From contig JAPWFG010000059.1 of assembly GCA_028015205.1 (NCBI GenBank), positions 1 through 64,000 on the forward strand: a stretch of 64,000 nucleotides of DNA. Reading direction: 5' to 3'. A program made the translations under genes and the position numbers. The DNA comes from Mytilisepta virgata. Lineage: Eukaryota; Mollusca; Bivalvia; Mytilida; Mytilidae. Positions 33,635 to 43,113 of the stretch are shown one piece after another (position 1 is the stretch's first letter; each line of letters opens with the position of its first letter). The notes beneath the pieces were generated by a model. The model did no database searches. It saw only the letters and a list, made by a program, of their open reading frames with translations, and was not told where the DNA came from.

Positions 33635-36600
33635 ATGGATAAACTGATAGTTGACTTATGTGAAAAGTATCCGAGCGATAACCTTGAACTAAAAAATGAA
33701 ATACAAACACTAAAGCGAAAATTAGATGAAAATTGTGAGACCAATTCTAAAGGAGTTAAACAGAAGATATCAAAACCATCGACCGTGAAAAAAACAAAAC
33801 ACGAGTGTTCAAACTGTTTGAAAATATATAGCAACCAATCAAATCTGAAGAGACATCAAAGGAAACATGGCAAACTTTATCCATGCAAGCATTGTGAAGA
33901 AGAGTTTAAAAACTATACCGACTTGTTTGAACACGTCAACGTTCATCACCCTTTACCAAACAATCAAAGTCAAGCTGGCAGTGGCAATGTTTCCAGAAGT
34001 GTGCAGAGGCAATACATTCGAAAAACTAAAGATACAGCTGCTCTAGATGATGTTGCAAACAGGCATACAATATACCCGTTGGATGGAGAAGAAAGATATG
34101 ATTTGCTTACATTCTTCACTAATGTTCGAGATGATATTGTTAATCATTTACAAGCTAGAAGGCGAAAGCTCAACCACATCAAATATCATATTTCCGTGCA
34201 AGTGCAAATGAGTCGACGAAAAGATGATGGAGTAACGGAAACTGCTGAACCGCATTTTCGCAGCAAAACTGACTATCTTTTGACGGATGAGGATGTACAT
34301 GAAGGACATCACCTTAACGCAGCTTTCCAGAAAATGTTCAAGTCGTTTGATGAATTCATTCGTAGGGGTTCCTCCTGGACGTTGAAAAATATTCTACACA
34401 TAGACTTATCTACAGGACAATACAAACCTATCGGCGGAAAAGCTTTCTTTCCACTACCGCGTTCTCTAAGTAAAACGGGTGCAGTGTTGAATATTCAAAA
34501 TAAAGATGATAAATGTTTTGTGTACTCTATCTTGGCATCCATCTATCCACAATCGAGAAACCCCCAAAGAGTGAAACACTATCTTCGTCACGAAAAAGAA
34601 TTAGATATGAGGGGTATAGAGCTACCCGTTACACTTCAAAGTCTATCCAAATTTGAAAAGCAGAATAACATTAGCGTGAACGCCATCGGCTATCAAGACG
34701 GAGACCTATTTCACCTTAATATGAGCAAATTAAAGGGAGAGGACATTAAACATAAAGCTGACTTATTGTATATCACAAAAGGAGAGCAAAAACATTGGTG
34801 TCTTATAAAAAATCTAAACCGACTTTTATACAGAGTAAAAAGTAAAGGCAGATCTTACCAATTTTGCAGACGGTGTTTTCAGGGATTCACCTCAAAAAAG
34901 GTTCTGCGTGAACACAGTGAATATTGTAGCAAACATGACGTACAACACACAACACTCCCAACCGCAGGAAAAGATGACATTTTACAGTTTAATCAATATG
35001 GGAAGAAACTAACGGTACCATTCATATGCTATGCTGATTTTGAAACTTTCTCGACAAGTATGAAGACATGTTACCCCGACCCCAATGAATCATCTACCAC
35101 TGCGAATGCAAGTCTCGAGCCCTGCGGATTTGGGTACAAAGTAGTTTGCACAGTTGACGATCGATACACCAAAGATACCAAAGTCTATCGAGGACCAAAT
35201 GTGAGCAAGACGTTTCTTGAATGTCTTATACAGGAGGAAATAGAAATTCAGAAAATATTGGAAAACAAAGAACCCTTGGAAATGTCAGTTGATGATGAAA
35301 CTGCATTCAAACAAGCTGTGAGTTGTCATATTTGCGATCGCAGTTTTGACGAGTTAACGATTCGAGTGCGTGACCACTGTCATGTAAGTGGAAAATTTCG
35401 CGGAGCAGCTTGTCAAGATTGCAATTTGAACTACAAACACCCCAAATTCATTCCCGTAGTCTTTCACAATTTACGTGGGTTCGATGCACACATTATCATG
35501 CAGAGCATTGGTTTGTTTAAGCGGGAGAACATCAGTTTGATAGCTTCGTCGGAGGAGCGATATATTTCATTTTCTCTTGGACGTCTCCGTTTCATTGACT
35601 CTTATCAGTTTCTCAGTTGTTCGTTAGCAGAACTCACCGATTCACTTGCAACAGATGGAGGGTTGGACAATTTTAAACATTTCAAAAGTGAATTCCCGAA
35701 TAATGACATTGCCTCACTACTTCTACGAAAAAACCTTTATCCGTACGAATTTGTGGATGACAGTAGTAAGTTTGAGTTAACAAGTATCCCAGAGAAAGAA
35801 GCCTTTTACAGTAGTTTGACTAAGGAACATGTATCGGAGTCTGATTACCGTCACGCCAAAAAAGTATTTCAAGTGATGGGACTTCGAAATCTTGGAGAAT
35901 ATCACGATTTATACATGAAAACTGACGTGCTACTCCTTGCAGACATTTTTGAAAATTTCCGCATCAACTGTCTCAATTTTTATCAATTGGATCCGGCTTG
36001 GTTTTTCGGTGCACCCGGTCTTGCGTGGCATAGTGCTTTGAAGATGTCTGGTGTTGAACTTGAACTCCTTACGGACAGCAATATGTGGCTCTTTTTTGAA
36101 CAAAGTATTCGTGGTGGGTTATCCATGATTAGCAACAAGTATAGAAAGGCTAACTCTCCATATCTACATGAAAAGGACTATAACCCGTTGCTCCCAAACT
36201 CGTATTTATTGTACCTAGATTGTACCAACCTCTATGGTTTCGCGATGAGCCAACCCTTGCCAACGTCAAAGTTTCGATTCATGACACCGGAAGAAATAGA
36301 ATCCTTCGATGTACAAGCAATTCCGGATGATGGACCGTTGGGGTATTTTCTGGAGGTGGATTTGCAATACCCAGAAACTATCCACGACTTGCATAATGAT
36401 TACCCATGTGCGCCGGAAGCGAAACTCGTCACCAAAGACATATTATCTCCTTTCAATTTACAACTATTGGGAGAATATCGTGATGGTATGGGAACTTCAG
36501 AAAGCCGTGAACACCAGAACAATCGATCGTTTGTTCCAACACAGAAACTGATTGCTTCTCTGGAGGACAAGGAAAAATATATTCTCCATTATAAAACTTT

Positions 36601-37546
36601 GAAGTTGTATATGCAGTTAGGGCTTAAGGTAAAGAAAGTAAGCAGGATCGTTGAGTTTCAACAACATGCATTCTTGAAGACGTACATCGATTTTAACACT
36701 CAAAAACGACGTGAAGCTACATCAAACTTCACGAAATCCTTTTTTAAACTGATGAACAATGCAGTGTTCGGAAAAACGATGGAAAATGTTAGAAAAAGAA
36801 TTGATTTTAGGCTTGTTCACACCAAACAAAAGTTTATCAAAGAGATTGCAAAAAGCTCTTTTGAACATTTCACAATATTGAATGAGGATTTATGTGGAGT
36901 TTTGCATCGAAAAACAAAATTACATCTCAACCAACCTATATTTGTTGGTGCTTCGATTCTGGATTTAGCAAAACATGTAATGTATGACTTTTATTACAAC
37001 CATATTAAGAAGGAGTATGGTGAAAATGTAGATTTGTGTTGCACTGACACTGATTCTCTCATCCTACATATAAAAACAGACGATGTGTATCAAGATTTGG
37101 AAAAGAAGAAACATCTCTACGATTTCAATAACTACCCAAAAGATCATTCTTTGTATAGTACTCACAATGCAGGTGTTTTAGGAACATTTAAAGATGAATG
37201 CAAGGGATTAGTAATGTATGAATTCATCGGTCTCAAACCAAAACTTTACTCCTACAGTTATGGAAGTACATCATCTCATGAGAAGCAGACAAAGCAGGTG
37301 GCTAAAGGAATACAGAAAGCGACAATTACTCACTGTATTCGTCATGAACATTATAAACAATGTCTTTCTTCTCAAAAGGATATCATGCATCAGATGGACA
37401 CAATTCGCAGCTATGAACATAAACTTTTTGTTACAAGGGTAAACAAAACTAGCCTTTCTATGTTTGACGATAAGCGATATGCTTTGGACAATTCGAGCAG
37501 TTTAGCTTATGGACATTATAGGATAAAAAGTGGGGTGTACATCTAA
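33635..37546 (+). CDS. POLB: Protein-primed DNA polymerase B (pPolB) with N-terminal zinc fingers
   Basis: The start is taken at ATG 33635 (the frame extends six bases up only to a TTG), giving 1,303 residues. Two C2H2 fingers open it ('CSNCLKIYSNQSNLKRHQ', 'CKHCEEEFKNYTDLFEH'). A middle region has 'KDDKCFVYSILAS' and 'KHWCLIKNL', possibly a cysteine-peptidase-like fold. Then comes 3'-5' exonuclease Exo I 'YADFETF' (~residue 468), a Cys/His endonuclease-VII-like insert (~residues 499-612), Exo II 'FHNLRGFDAH', Exo III 'YMKTDVLLLADIF', motif A 'LYLDCTNLYGFAMSQ', motif B 'KLMNNAVFGKTMEN' and motif C 'CTDTDSLIL'. All catalytic motifs are intact. It replicates the element, probably from a terminal protein. 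Confidence 0.97.
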   Translation: MDKLIVDLCEKYPSDNLELKNEIQTLKRKLDENCETNSKGVKQKISKPSTVKKTKHECSNCLKIYSNQSNLKRHQRKHGKLYPCKHCEEEFKNYTDLFEHVNVHHPLPNNQSQAGSGNVSRSVQRQYIRKTKDTAALDDVANRHTIYPLDGEERYDLLTFFTNVRDDIVNHLQARRRKLNHIKYHISVQVQMSRRKDDGVTETAEPHFRSKTDYLLTDEDVHEGHHLNAAFQKMFKSFDEFIRRGSSWTLKNILHIDLSTGQYKPIGGKAFFPLPRSLSKTGAVLNIQNKDDKCFVYSILASIYPQSRNPQRVKHYLRHEKELDMRGIELPVTLQSLSKFEKQNNISVNAIGYQDGDLFHLNMSKLKGEDIKHKADLLYITKGEQKHWCLIKNLNRLLYRVKSKGRSYQFCRRCFQGFTSKKVLREHSEYCSKHDVQHTTLPTAGKDDILQFNQYGKKLTVPFICYADFETFSTSMKTCYPDPNESSTTANASLEPCGFGYKVVCTVDDRYTKDTKVYRGPNVSKTFLECLIQEEIEIQKILENKEPLEMSVDDETAFKQAVSCHICDRSFDELTIRVRDHCHVSGKFRGAACQDCNLNYKHPKFIPVVFHNLRGFDAHIIMQSIGLFKRENISLIASSEERYISFSLGRLRFIDSYQFLSCSLAELTDSLATDGGLDNFKHFKSEFPNNDIASLLLRKNLYPYEFVDDSSKFELTSIPEKEAFYSSLTKEHVSESDYRHAKKVFQVMGLRNLGEYHDLYMKTDVLLLADIFENFRINCLNFYQLDPAWFFGAPGLAWHSALKMSGVELELLTDSNMWLFFEQSIRGGLSMISNKYRKANSPYLHEKDYNPLLPNSYLLYLDCTNLYGFAMSQPLPTSKFRFMTPEEIESFDVQAIPDDGPLGYFLEVDLQYPETIHDLHNDYPCAPEAKLVTKDILSPFNLQLLGEYRDGMGTSESREHQNNRSFVPTQKLIASLEDKEKYILHYKTLKLYMQLGLKVKKVSRIVEFQQHAFLKTYIDFNTQKRREATSNFTKSFFKLMNNAVFGKTMENVRKRIDFRLVHTKQKFIKEIAKSSFEHFTILNEDLCGVLHRKTKLHLNQPIFVGASILDLAKHVMYDFYYNHIKKEYGENVDLCCTDTDSLILHIKTDDVYQDLEKKKHLYDFNNYPKDHSLYSTHNAGVLGTFKDECKGLVMYEFIGLKPKLYSYSYGSTSSHEKQTKQVAKGIQKATITHCIRHEHYKQCLSSQKDIMHQMDTIRSYEHKLFVTRVNKTSLSMFDDKRYALDNSSSLAYGHYRIKSGVYI

Positions 37547-37601
37547 AGTGAATGTGAAATAGTACAGTGTCTGACAATTTTGGAGTCAATATTGTATTTT
37601 T

Positions 37602-37622
37602 AATAAAAGCTATGTAAATAAA
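37602..37622 (+). terminator. Polyadenylation signals after polymerase B
   Basis: Two AATAAA hexamers (37602-37607 and 37617-37622) lie 56-76 bases after the polymerase stop, as expected for the end of the rightward transcript. The rest of 37.62-38.09 kb shows no gene. Confidence 0.7.
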
Positions 37623-38089
37623 ACTTATTCAATGGTTTTTTGTCTTCTTTCATATCTAAAATGATCTCTGCATAGTAATTGTCTGTTTTGTGATAACATT
37701 CAATGCTATTTTAGTTTTAGAAATGGTGGTATCGTATGTATGCACGTTGGTATTCCTTTAACACACTCTTAGCTTGTTCTTAGTTTCCTCAATGAAAGGA
37801 TATAGAGTAAATGCACATGAGACAAAGTCTCTACCAAGTCTTCCGTACTATACCGAACATGTCTAGTTTTTTTTACTTTTTGTGTGTTTTTTGAATTGAA
37901 TTTATGTTTTATGTCACACCTTTTATATTTTCCCAACATAATTTTTCTTTATTCTACTTTTTTTTGTGTCATTCTCTGTCTTATTTGGAATTGTGAAATG
38001 TATAAGTTTATGGTTTTGGAGAACTCTATCGAAAGAAAAAAAAAAGACATTCACTTCAATTTTTTTATTGCATGAAATTACAATCATAT

Positions 38090-38611
38090 TTACAACATTT
38101 TGTTGATTTCTGGGTAGCATGTCTGTACACGTTGAGTAGATGTATTTTGGATGCAATCATTAAACGTTTTTGTAACAAATTCATACACAAAGATGTCGTT
38201 AGCGATTACGTTATCATTAAATGCGTTCACAATGGTTGATAACGGTATATTTCTACATTGAAATAAAAGATAAAAGATACAGTAATGTCCGCACACGTTA
38301 GATCGTATGCTCTGCAGTTGTTTTGTGTTGCAAATTAACTCAAGATTATTAGAGTCGAAAAAACGTTGAAAGTTTTTGGAATAAAAACTCGGATTGTGTC
38401 CATAGCTGTCGAAAAAATATCCTTGGTTGTTGTGAACATAAAACGCTAACCAGTGACGACCTCCTGACATACTATTGTCGCTGTTTGCAATGAATCCCAT
38501 CGGAAGTTCCGTGATAATATTGAGTATCTCGTCTGCAGCATAAACACCAACTACACTGTTCCTGGTAGCTGTATCTCTTCTTAGGATACACTCAAGCTCT
38601 TTAGTATTCAT
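38090..38611 (-). CDS. PRO: Adenain-type cysteine protease (maturation protease)
   Basis: 173 residues from ATG 38611. The catalytic set of the C5/Ulp1-like fold is visible: His in 'GGRHWLAFYV', Asp in 'GYFFDSYGHNP', Gln in 'TKQLQSIRSNVC' and nucleophile Cys in 'NVCGHYCIFYL'. Length (~170) matches Polinton and adenoviral proteases, which cleave capsid and core precursors. It is the distal gene of the leftward block, converging on polymerase B. Confidence 0.93.
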   Translation of the reverse strand: MNTKELECILRRDTATRNSVVGVYAADEILNIITELPMGFIANSDNSMSGGRHWLAFYVHNNQGYFFDSYGHNPSFYSKNFQRFFDSNNLELICNTKQLQSIRSNVCGHYCIFYLLFQCRNIPLSTIVNAFNDNVIANDIFVYEFVTKTFNDCIQNTSTQRVQTCYPEINKML

Positions 38612-38658
38612 TGAGTATAATGTCTCTGCTTTGATCTATTTGAAAAAGTCCCTGCGAT

Positions 38659-39921
38659 TCACTGTAGACAACGCACGTACACGGTTCCGGGAGAGGTGTG
38701 CTGAACTGACATTCTATACGAGCCTTTTTTTATAAGGTTGAGATAGTCCAATCCTTCAAACTGTGGATCAATGTTGAATGCATACAGACTGAAACCACCA
38801 TTCATTGTTGCTCTATTCAAACCATTGCCCTCTTGTTGAAGCCACTTTCCAGTAACCTCAAACAAATTACAAAACGCAGGGATAGATATGGTTCCGTTTA
38901 TTTGATCATAACTCACTTTTAATGGGTTTCCATTGATGGGTTGATTGTTAATCATTAGCGCTATTTGATTTAGGTCGTAATGTTTGAAATTCCAAGGTGA
39001 TAACTTGTAGCTGCCTGTCATCGCTTCGCTGGCGACAAATCCAATTATAACCACAGAAGGAAGGGGTCCTTGAAAAACGTTATCCCAGGTAAACGCCATC
39101 TGACCCTGTGGAATCGCCATTGTTTTAAGATCAGTATTTGTGAGTATGTATTTTGCAGTTTTTGATTTTAGAATCTCAGCATGTCCATATAGTATTCCGG
39201 GATTGAGGTTAAGTTTGCAAATGTTTAGATACATGTCTTCTATTTGAATTCGATAGTCAACGTTTTCTTCGTCAGATGACATCAAGTAAAACTGAGGTTT
39301 TGATCTGTAGAACTTCACTGATACATTTACAGAGTTAAGCAGGTATCTATCCATGCCAAATAAAGGGTGGTGAATACTTCCTTGCAGATCAACTATTTTA
39401 CCATTCTTGAAAAACTGCGTTCTTGCCCACAGTCCCGCATTACCACCCGTGTCCACATTAGAATCGTCCAAATGTCCAGGAGTATCAGATATCCACATTT
39501 GTGCTGAGAGTGGAGATTTCTTTGCATCGGTGCCGTATTTCAACAGTGTTTGTATCATAGCTTTGTACGGATAATGTCCTGTGGTTGATGTTACTATCTT
39601 GTTTTGAATAGTTACATCAACCTGCGAAAAAAGAGCATGTAGAGTGAGATTTACAGGTCCAACTGGATCTGCACCAATGTAGCTTCCATCAGGATTCACT
39701 AGTCGTACTTTCAAAGACATCGTACTACTTTTGAGATCAAGATATTGCATTCCACCGCCGGGAATATTAAATTGAATGGGTGAATTATGCGTGAAATGTT
39801 CGCTCGGTCGCACTTGCTCATACTGGATGGATTGTATTGCGGTTTGATGTCCTGGAAGTTCAAATAAAGATAGTTGACTCGGTTGAACTTCGTGAAAATC
39901 CTCTACACTTAATTTAGACAT
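38659..39921 (-). CDS. Major capsid protein candidate (double jelly-roll)
   Basis: 420 residues from ATG 39921. The sequence is beta-rich with few charged helices, typical segments being 'PIQFNIPGGGMQYLDLK', 'FSQVDVTIQNKIV' and 'VNVSVKFYRSKPQFYLM', and the C-terminus ends 'GTVYVRC'. Position between protease and the basic protein, size and composition match the Polinton major capsid protein; the fold is known for the family and was not computed here. It lies 47 bases from the protease start and 5 bases from the next gene. Confidence 0.8.
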   Translation of the reverse strand: MSKLSVEDFHEVQPSQLSLFELPGHQTAIQSIQYEQVRPSEHFTHNSPIQFNIPGGGMQYLDLKSSTMSLKVRLVNPDGSYIGADPVGPVNLTLHALFSQVDVTIQNKIVTSTTGHYPYKAMIQTLLKYGTDAKKSPLSAQMWISDTPGHLDDSNVDTGGNAGLWARTQFFKNGKIVDLQGSIHHPLFGMDRYLLNSVNVSVKFYRSKPQFYLMSSDEENVDYRIQIEDMYLNICKLNLNPGILYGHAEILKSKTAKYILTNTDLKTMAIPQGQMAFTWDNVFQGPLPSVVIIGFVASEAMTGSYKLSPWNFKHYDLNQIALMINNQPINGNPLKVSYDQINGTISIPAFCNLFEVTGKWLQQEGNGLNRATMNGGFSLYAFNIDPQFEGLDYLNLIKKGSYRMSVQHTSPGTVYVRCLQ

Positions 39922-39926
39922 GGCAG

Positions 39927-40394
39927 TTAATCAAATATGTCGTTGAATGATTTGTTCTTCGATGATCGATTTTTCTTCTTAGTTGAAGGCTTGGTTCTCT
40001 TTTTTGTCTTCTTAACTTTGTTATTTTTTCCTTTTCCATGTGCAGTTCGCTTGCGTTCACGTTTAGAACTTACGTTTTTCGAGGTTTTCCGCTGTTTATA
40101 TTTTCGCTTGTACCGATTTGAATTGCGTGAAATTTCACTCTTGATCTGATCCACGGACTGTTGCGCAGGAGAAACCAATTGAACATTTACGCCGGTTGCT
40201 GATTCGGTGTTTTTCGGTGTTGACGGAATGTCTATATTATCCATAAATCCAAGCGAACTGCGACCTATGGAACCGCCAGTTTGTATTGTCTTCTGATGTT
40301 TGTGTTTGACATGTGGCTTGTGTGTGCCTTTTGCTATCTCTTGGTAATATTTAATAAACTTTTGTGCATCAGGAATGTACATATTCCGCATCAT
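39927..40394 (-). CDS. Basic core-like protein
   Basis: 155 residues. An N-terminal 'PDAQKFIKYYQEIAKG' helix and a Gly-rich 'TGGSIGRSSLGFMDN' (possible protease-processing site) precede a ~65-residue Lys/Arg-rich tail ('KRKYKQRKTSKN', 'KRERKRTAHGKGK'). The tail suggests DNA condensation in a virion or nuclear targeting. Only five bases separate its stop from the capsid start. A precise family name is not claimed. Confidence 0.65.
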   Translation of the reverse strand: MMRNMYIPDAQKFIKYYQEIAKGTHKPHVKHKHQKTIQTGGSIGRSSLGFMDNIDIPSTPKNTESATGVNVQLVSPAQQSVDQIKSEISRNSNRYKRKYKQRKTSKNVSSKRERKRTAHGKGKNNKVKKTKKRTKPSTKKKNRSSKNKSFNDIFD

Positions 40395-40404
40395 TGTTAA
40401 CCGT

Positions 40405-40824
40405 TCAAACGAAAAACGGCTGTGCTTTGAAATGAAGTGTTAACGAGACGTGCTGTGTCACTAATGAACTAACTTCACCGTATCTATCCGTTATATAAAA
40501 TTCAATGTCATACAATTCCGTCTTCGTGATTGGAATGTAATTCAAATGTTTGAACTCGTACACGTTTTGTCCTTGTATAGGAGTGATTCGTCGTAAAAGA
40601 GGACGTGTTACACCATCAACGTAAGTTTCAGAGCAAATATCAGATTGAATGTACACGTCTTCGGATGAAGCTTGAGAAAAGTGCAGTTTCAATTCAACGA
40701 GTGCACAGTTCCACAGTCCTTTGAAATTAAGCGGGGCGGAGAAATGTACGCGAAACCTTCCAGCGTTGTTGTCAGGATAGTAATTCACGTTGGCATCACT
40801 GTTAACAACCACATAGAAGCTCAT
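40405..40824 (-). CDS. Minor capsid protein candidate (single jelly-roll, penton-like)
   Basis: 139 residues from ATG 40824; the frame extends upstream only to a TTG. The protein is beta-strand-rich with 'GRFRVHFSAPLNF', 'WNCALVELKLHF', 'LYDIEFYITDRYGEVSS' and the ending 'VSLTLHFKAQPF'. Small size and the 'LTLHF' ending match the Polinton minor capsid (vertex) protein. It sits ten bases before the basic protein in the leftward block. Confidence 0.75.
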   Translation of the reverse strand: MSFYVVVNSDANVNYYPDNNAGRFRVHFSAPLNFKGLWNCALVELKLHFSQASSEDVYIQSDICSETYVDGVTRPLLRRITPIQGQNVYEFKHLNYIPITKTELYDIEFYITDRYGEVSSLVTQHVSLTLHFKAQPFFV

Positions 40825-40913
40825 CTTCAAACGATTACTCCACTATGTCTTCTTCAGCTATCCACTGATCAAACTTCGACGGCCACCCTTCAAACCGACA
40901 GAGCCACTCGATT

Positions 40914-41966
40914 TTATTTTTGCGTCGTCGTTTTTTTAATTTTTTTTTCAACATACCACAAGCTGTCTGCGCTCTTGAACACTTTCTGGAGCTCCGCAGT
41001 TTGAAAATTCCCCAAAATCTTGGAATTCAAAAAATCTTCAAGTTTATAATACTGGATGTTCTGATTTATAAAACGGTGGTATATCTTGAAAATTTCAGAG
41101 CTCCACTGTTGATCAAACGATCTCTGAAATGGTTTTTTCAAATGGCTTATTCTGACCATGTCTCCTATTTTAAAACCGAAACGATTAGACTTTCGCTTTT
41201 TTGATGTTGCTATTGGTTTATTTTGTACAGGTTTTAGGTACATGTACGCCCACAAATCAGCTTTATTGTCATTGTTCACTTCATTTGGTGCTGTATAATT
41301 CAACGATCGATGCGGCGTGGAGTTGTAGCTATTGACAAGATCTTGTAGGTGGTCAATGTATCGGTGGTTTCTTGTCTGTGAGAAATAACGATACATCATA
41401 CGTTTTAAGGTCAAAATTACACGTTGCGCATAGTTAGCCTTGACGGTGGTGTTCAACGCTATATGATGATATATGTGGTTTTTCTTCATGAGAGCAGAAA
41501 ACCACCTGTTTTTGAACTCGGACCCCGGATCTGATCTGATTTTCTTCGGAATGGTTCCTCGTTGAAAAATGCGTTTCATAGCGGCAACTATTTCTTTTCC
41601 TTTCTTATCCTTGAGCGCTTCAACCCATAGTTTTCTTGTGAATATGTCAATTACAATCAGTATAAATTTAAACGAATCATTATCGGATGACAATGAACTA
41701 AAATCAGCGAGATCAATATCAAACATCTCGTACGGTTCCGAAACTAAAACTTTTGAACGTTTGTATCTCCTTCTAACAGGTTTCAAAAGATTGTACGTGT
41801 CATTTGTCTGCATCCACTTCCTTATTTTGTAGACACTGGGTACGTTTCCTCCTTTTCGCTTTAATGTTTCATGGAGTTTTCTTGGTCCAATATATGCTCC
41901 ACCATCTCCCGATATGCTGAAGTAAGTTCGTTTTATGATATCATCTACACTTTCTGTCTCCACCAT
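40914..41966 (-). CDS. INT: Retroviral-type integrase with altered active site
   Basis: 350 residues from ATG 41966. The N-terminal region is helical, and a DDE core follows: first Asp in 'MFDIDLADFSS', second Asp in 'KIRSDPGSEFKNRW'. At the place of the catalytic Glu the sequence reads 'KANYAQRVILTLKRM', i.e. Gln where the family has Glu before Arg. The codon is CAA on the coding strand, one base from GAA. A chromodomain-like or SH3-like C-terminus follows ('FKIGDMVRISHLKKPF'). The enzyme inserts Polintons and generates the 6-bp duplication. Gln here would be expected to abolish strand transfer, unless a neighbouring acid substitutes. Confidence 0.9.
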   Translation of the reverse strand: MVETESVDDIIKRTYFSISGDGGAYIGPRKLHETLKRKGGNVPSVYKIRKWMQTNDTYNLLKPVRRRYKRSKVLVSEPYEMFDIDLADFSSLSSDNDSFKFILIVIDIFTRKLWVEALKDKKGKEIVAAMKRIFQRGTIPKKIRSDPGSEFKNRWFSALMKKNHIYHHIALNTTVKANYAQRVILTLKRMMYRYFSQTRNHRYIDHLQDLVNSYNSTPHRSLNYTAPNEVNNDNKADLWAYMYLKPVQNKPIATSKKRKSNRFGFKIGDMVRISHLKKPFQRSFDQQWSSEIFKIYHRFINQNIQYYKLEDFLNSKILGNFQTAELQKVFKSADSLWYVEKKIKKTTTQK

Positions 41967-41975
41967 CGTTTAATA

Positions 41976-42314
41976 TTAGTAGTGGAATTTCGATTCACAC
42001 CTCAACATTTGCTCAGCTAGTTTACAAATGCGTTTTTTTCGTGATATAATGTTATAAGTATCCGTCCACCACTTCCGACAACGCACATTTAAGGAAAACA
42101 TTAGGTAAATATAAGTTGGGAGTTGCATCTCATTAAGCATACGAAGAATACAATCCAGTTGTTCATCAAAATGTATATTTTCAAATACTCTTTCCAGTAT
42201 GACGTTATCTATATGTTTTAATCCTTGAACGTGTTTGCGAATTGAATCGGCGTAAATCAAGTCGATCATGTTCTCAACTTGACACATACACATCTGCATT
42301 TCAACTTCATCCAT
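41976..42314 (-). CDS. Small helical Polinton protein next to the right end
   Basis: 112 residues, ATG at 42314, 31 bases inside the right terminal repeat and nine bases upstream of the integrase start. Predicted largely helical, with Cys/Met-rich 'MQMCMCQVENMIDL' and a basic C-terminus ('ISRKKRICKLAEQML'). I recognise no family. Being the first leftward gene, it is probably co-transcribed with integrase. Confidence 0.55.
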   Translation of the reverse strand: MDEVEMQMCMCQVENMIDLIYADSIRKHVQGLKHIDNVILERVFENIHFDEQLDCILRMLNEMQLPTYIYLMFSLNVRCRKWWTDTYNIISRKKRICKLAEQMLRCESKFHY

Positions 42315-42345
42315 CGCGGTATGATGGTACGGTTGCTATAGTAGA

Positions 42346-42616
42346 TATAGCTCATATACCACCACCACCACCATCCATCCCCCCTTTTTTTTTCTCGTTC
42401 TTTTTGGTTTTTTGGATCAACTATGATCATATTTACATTACGTGACTCATCCTTTTGTTGACATAGGTGTCTATTTTTAGCCTATGTAAACAAACTTTGT
42501 TTACTTAAGAGCTGACAAGGACCTTATGTAAATATACTTGAGTCTAAAGTAAATAGACCTTAGCCCTTAAGTAAATAGATCGAAAACTGTGCTCGCTCCA
42601 CACATTTTACACTACT
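42346..42616 (-). repeat. Polinton right terminal inverted repeat
   Basis: 271 bp, the inverse of 28654-28922. It ends with CATTTTACACTACT directly before the duplicated ATTGCA. Confidence 0.95.
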
Positions 42617-42622
42617 ATTGCA
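42617..42622. repeat. Polinton target-site duplication, right
   Basis: ATTGCA, identical to 28648-28653. The bases after it resume the minisatellite unit interrupted on the left ('aattaggtcactgacctag', 'caggcttcaccaactt'). Confidence 0.95.
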
Positions 42623-42918
42623 TCTGAGGGAGGAGGCAAACATCCAACAAGAATTAGGTCACTGACCTAGATTTCAGGCTTCACCAACTTAAACTGTATG
42701 ACTGCAGGGCAAGAGGCGAACTTGGTAATCAGTGATTACCCTCTGGTTGTATGAAGTATTCATATTAGTGATTTTGAAGTTTTATTTCAATAGTTGATCT
42801 AAAATGACGACATCTGAGAAATTAAAAGTTTTCAAAATTTATACTTTATATGTCATGTTTCTGCAAGTATGCAGGCCACCAAGTCCTCCAGCAGCATATC
42901 TAGGTTTTAAATAAACCT

Positions 42919-43113
42919 TTGATGGAAAGTGACTTTTACATGGATGCAAGTTTAAAAAGATTTGAACTTGCCTTCATCAACATGCTGTGCTGCAGTAATA
43001 CGCTGCATTGGCTTAGGTACTCAATTTTTTTTATTGGTGATTTTGAAGGAATCTCAGACTGGGCACCAGCAATGAACAGGTTGACTCCAGATGAGAATGC
43101 TGTTTATCGGTAA
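42919..43113 (+). other. Weak exon-like open frame
   Basis: The frame has 'GDFEGISDWAPAMNRLTPDE' and ends at a GTAATT-like donor near 43,110. There is no convincing acceptor and no recognised domain, so it may be chance. Listed because it directly follows the Polinton and could belong to the gene split by it. Confidence 0.2.

Larger units (their letters stand above)
28654..42616. mobile_element. Polinton/Maverick virus-like DNA transposon, complete (13,963 bp)
   Basis: Terminal inverted repeats of about 270 bp start AGTAGTGTAAAATG at both ends and are flanked by a perfect 6-bp duplication. The diagnostic gene set is present: protein-primed DNA polymerase B, retroviral-type integrase, adenain-like protease, FtsK/HerA-type packaging ATPase, major and minor capsid candidates and small late-type proteins. 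Two divergently placed blocks converge between polymerase (ends 37546) and protease (38090). The arms differ by about four substitutions and two small indels, so insertion looks recent. Cargo (a spliced membrane-protein gene) and a duplicated polymerase fragment occupy 29.3-31.5 kb. The intact capsid and ATPase genes mean virion formation is conceivable; the integrase has a suspect active site. Confidence 0.96.
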
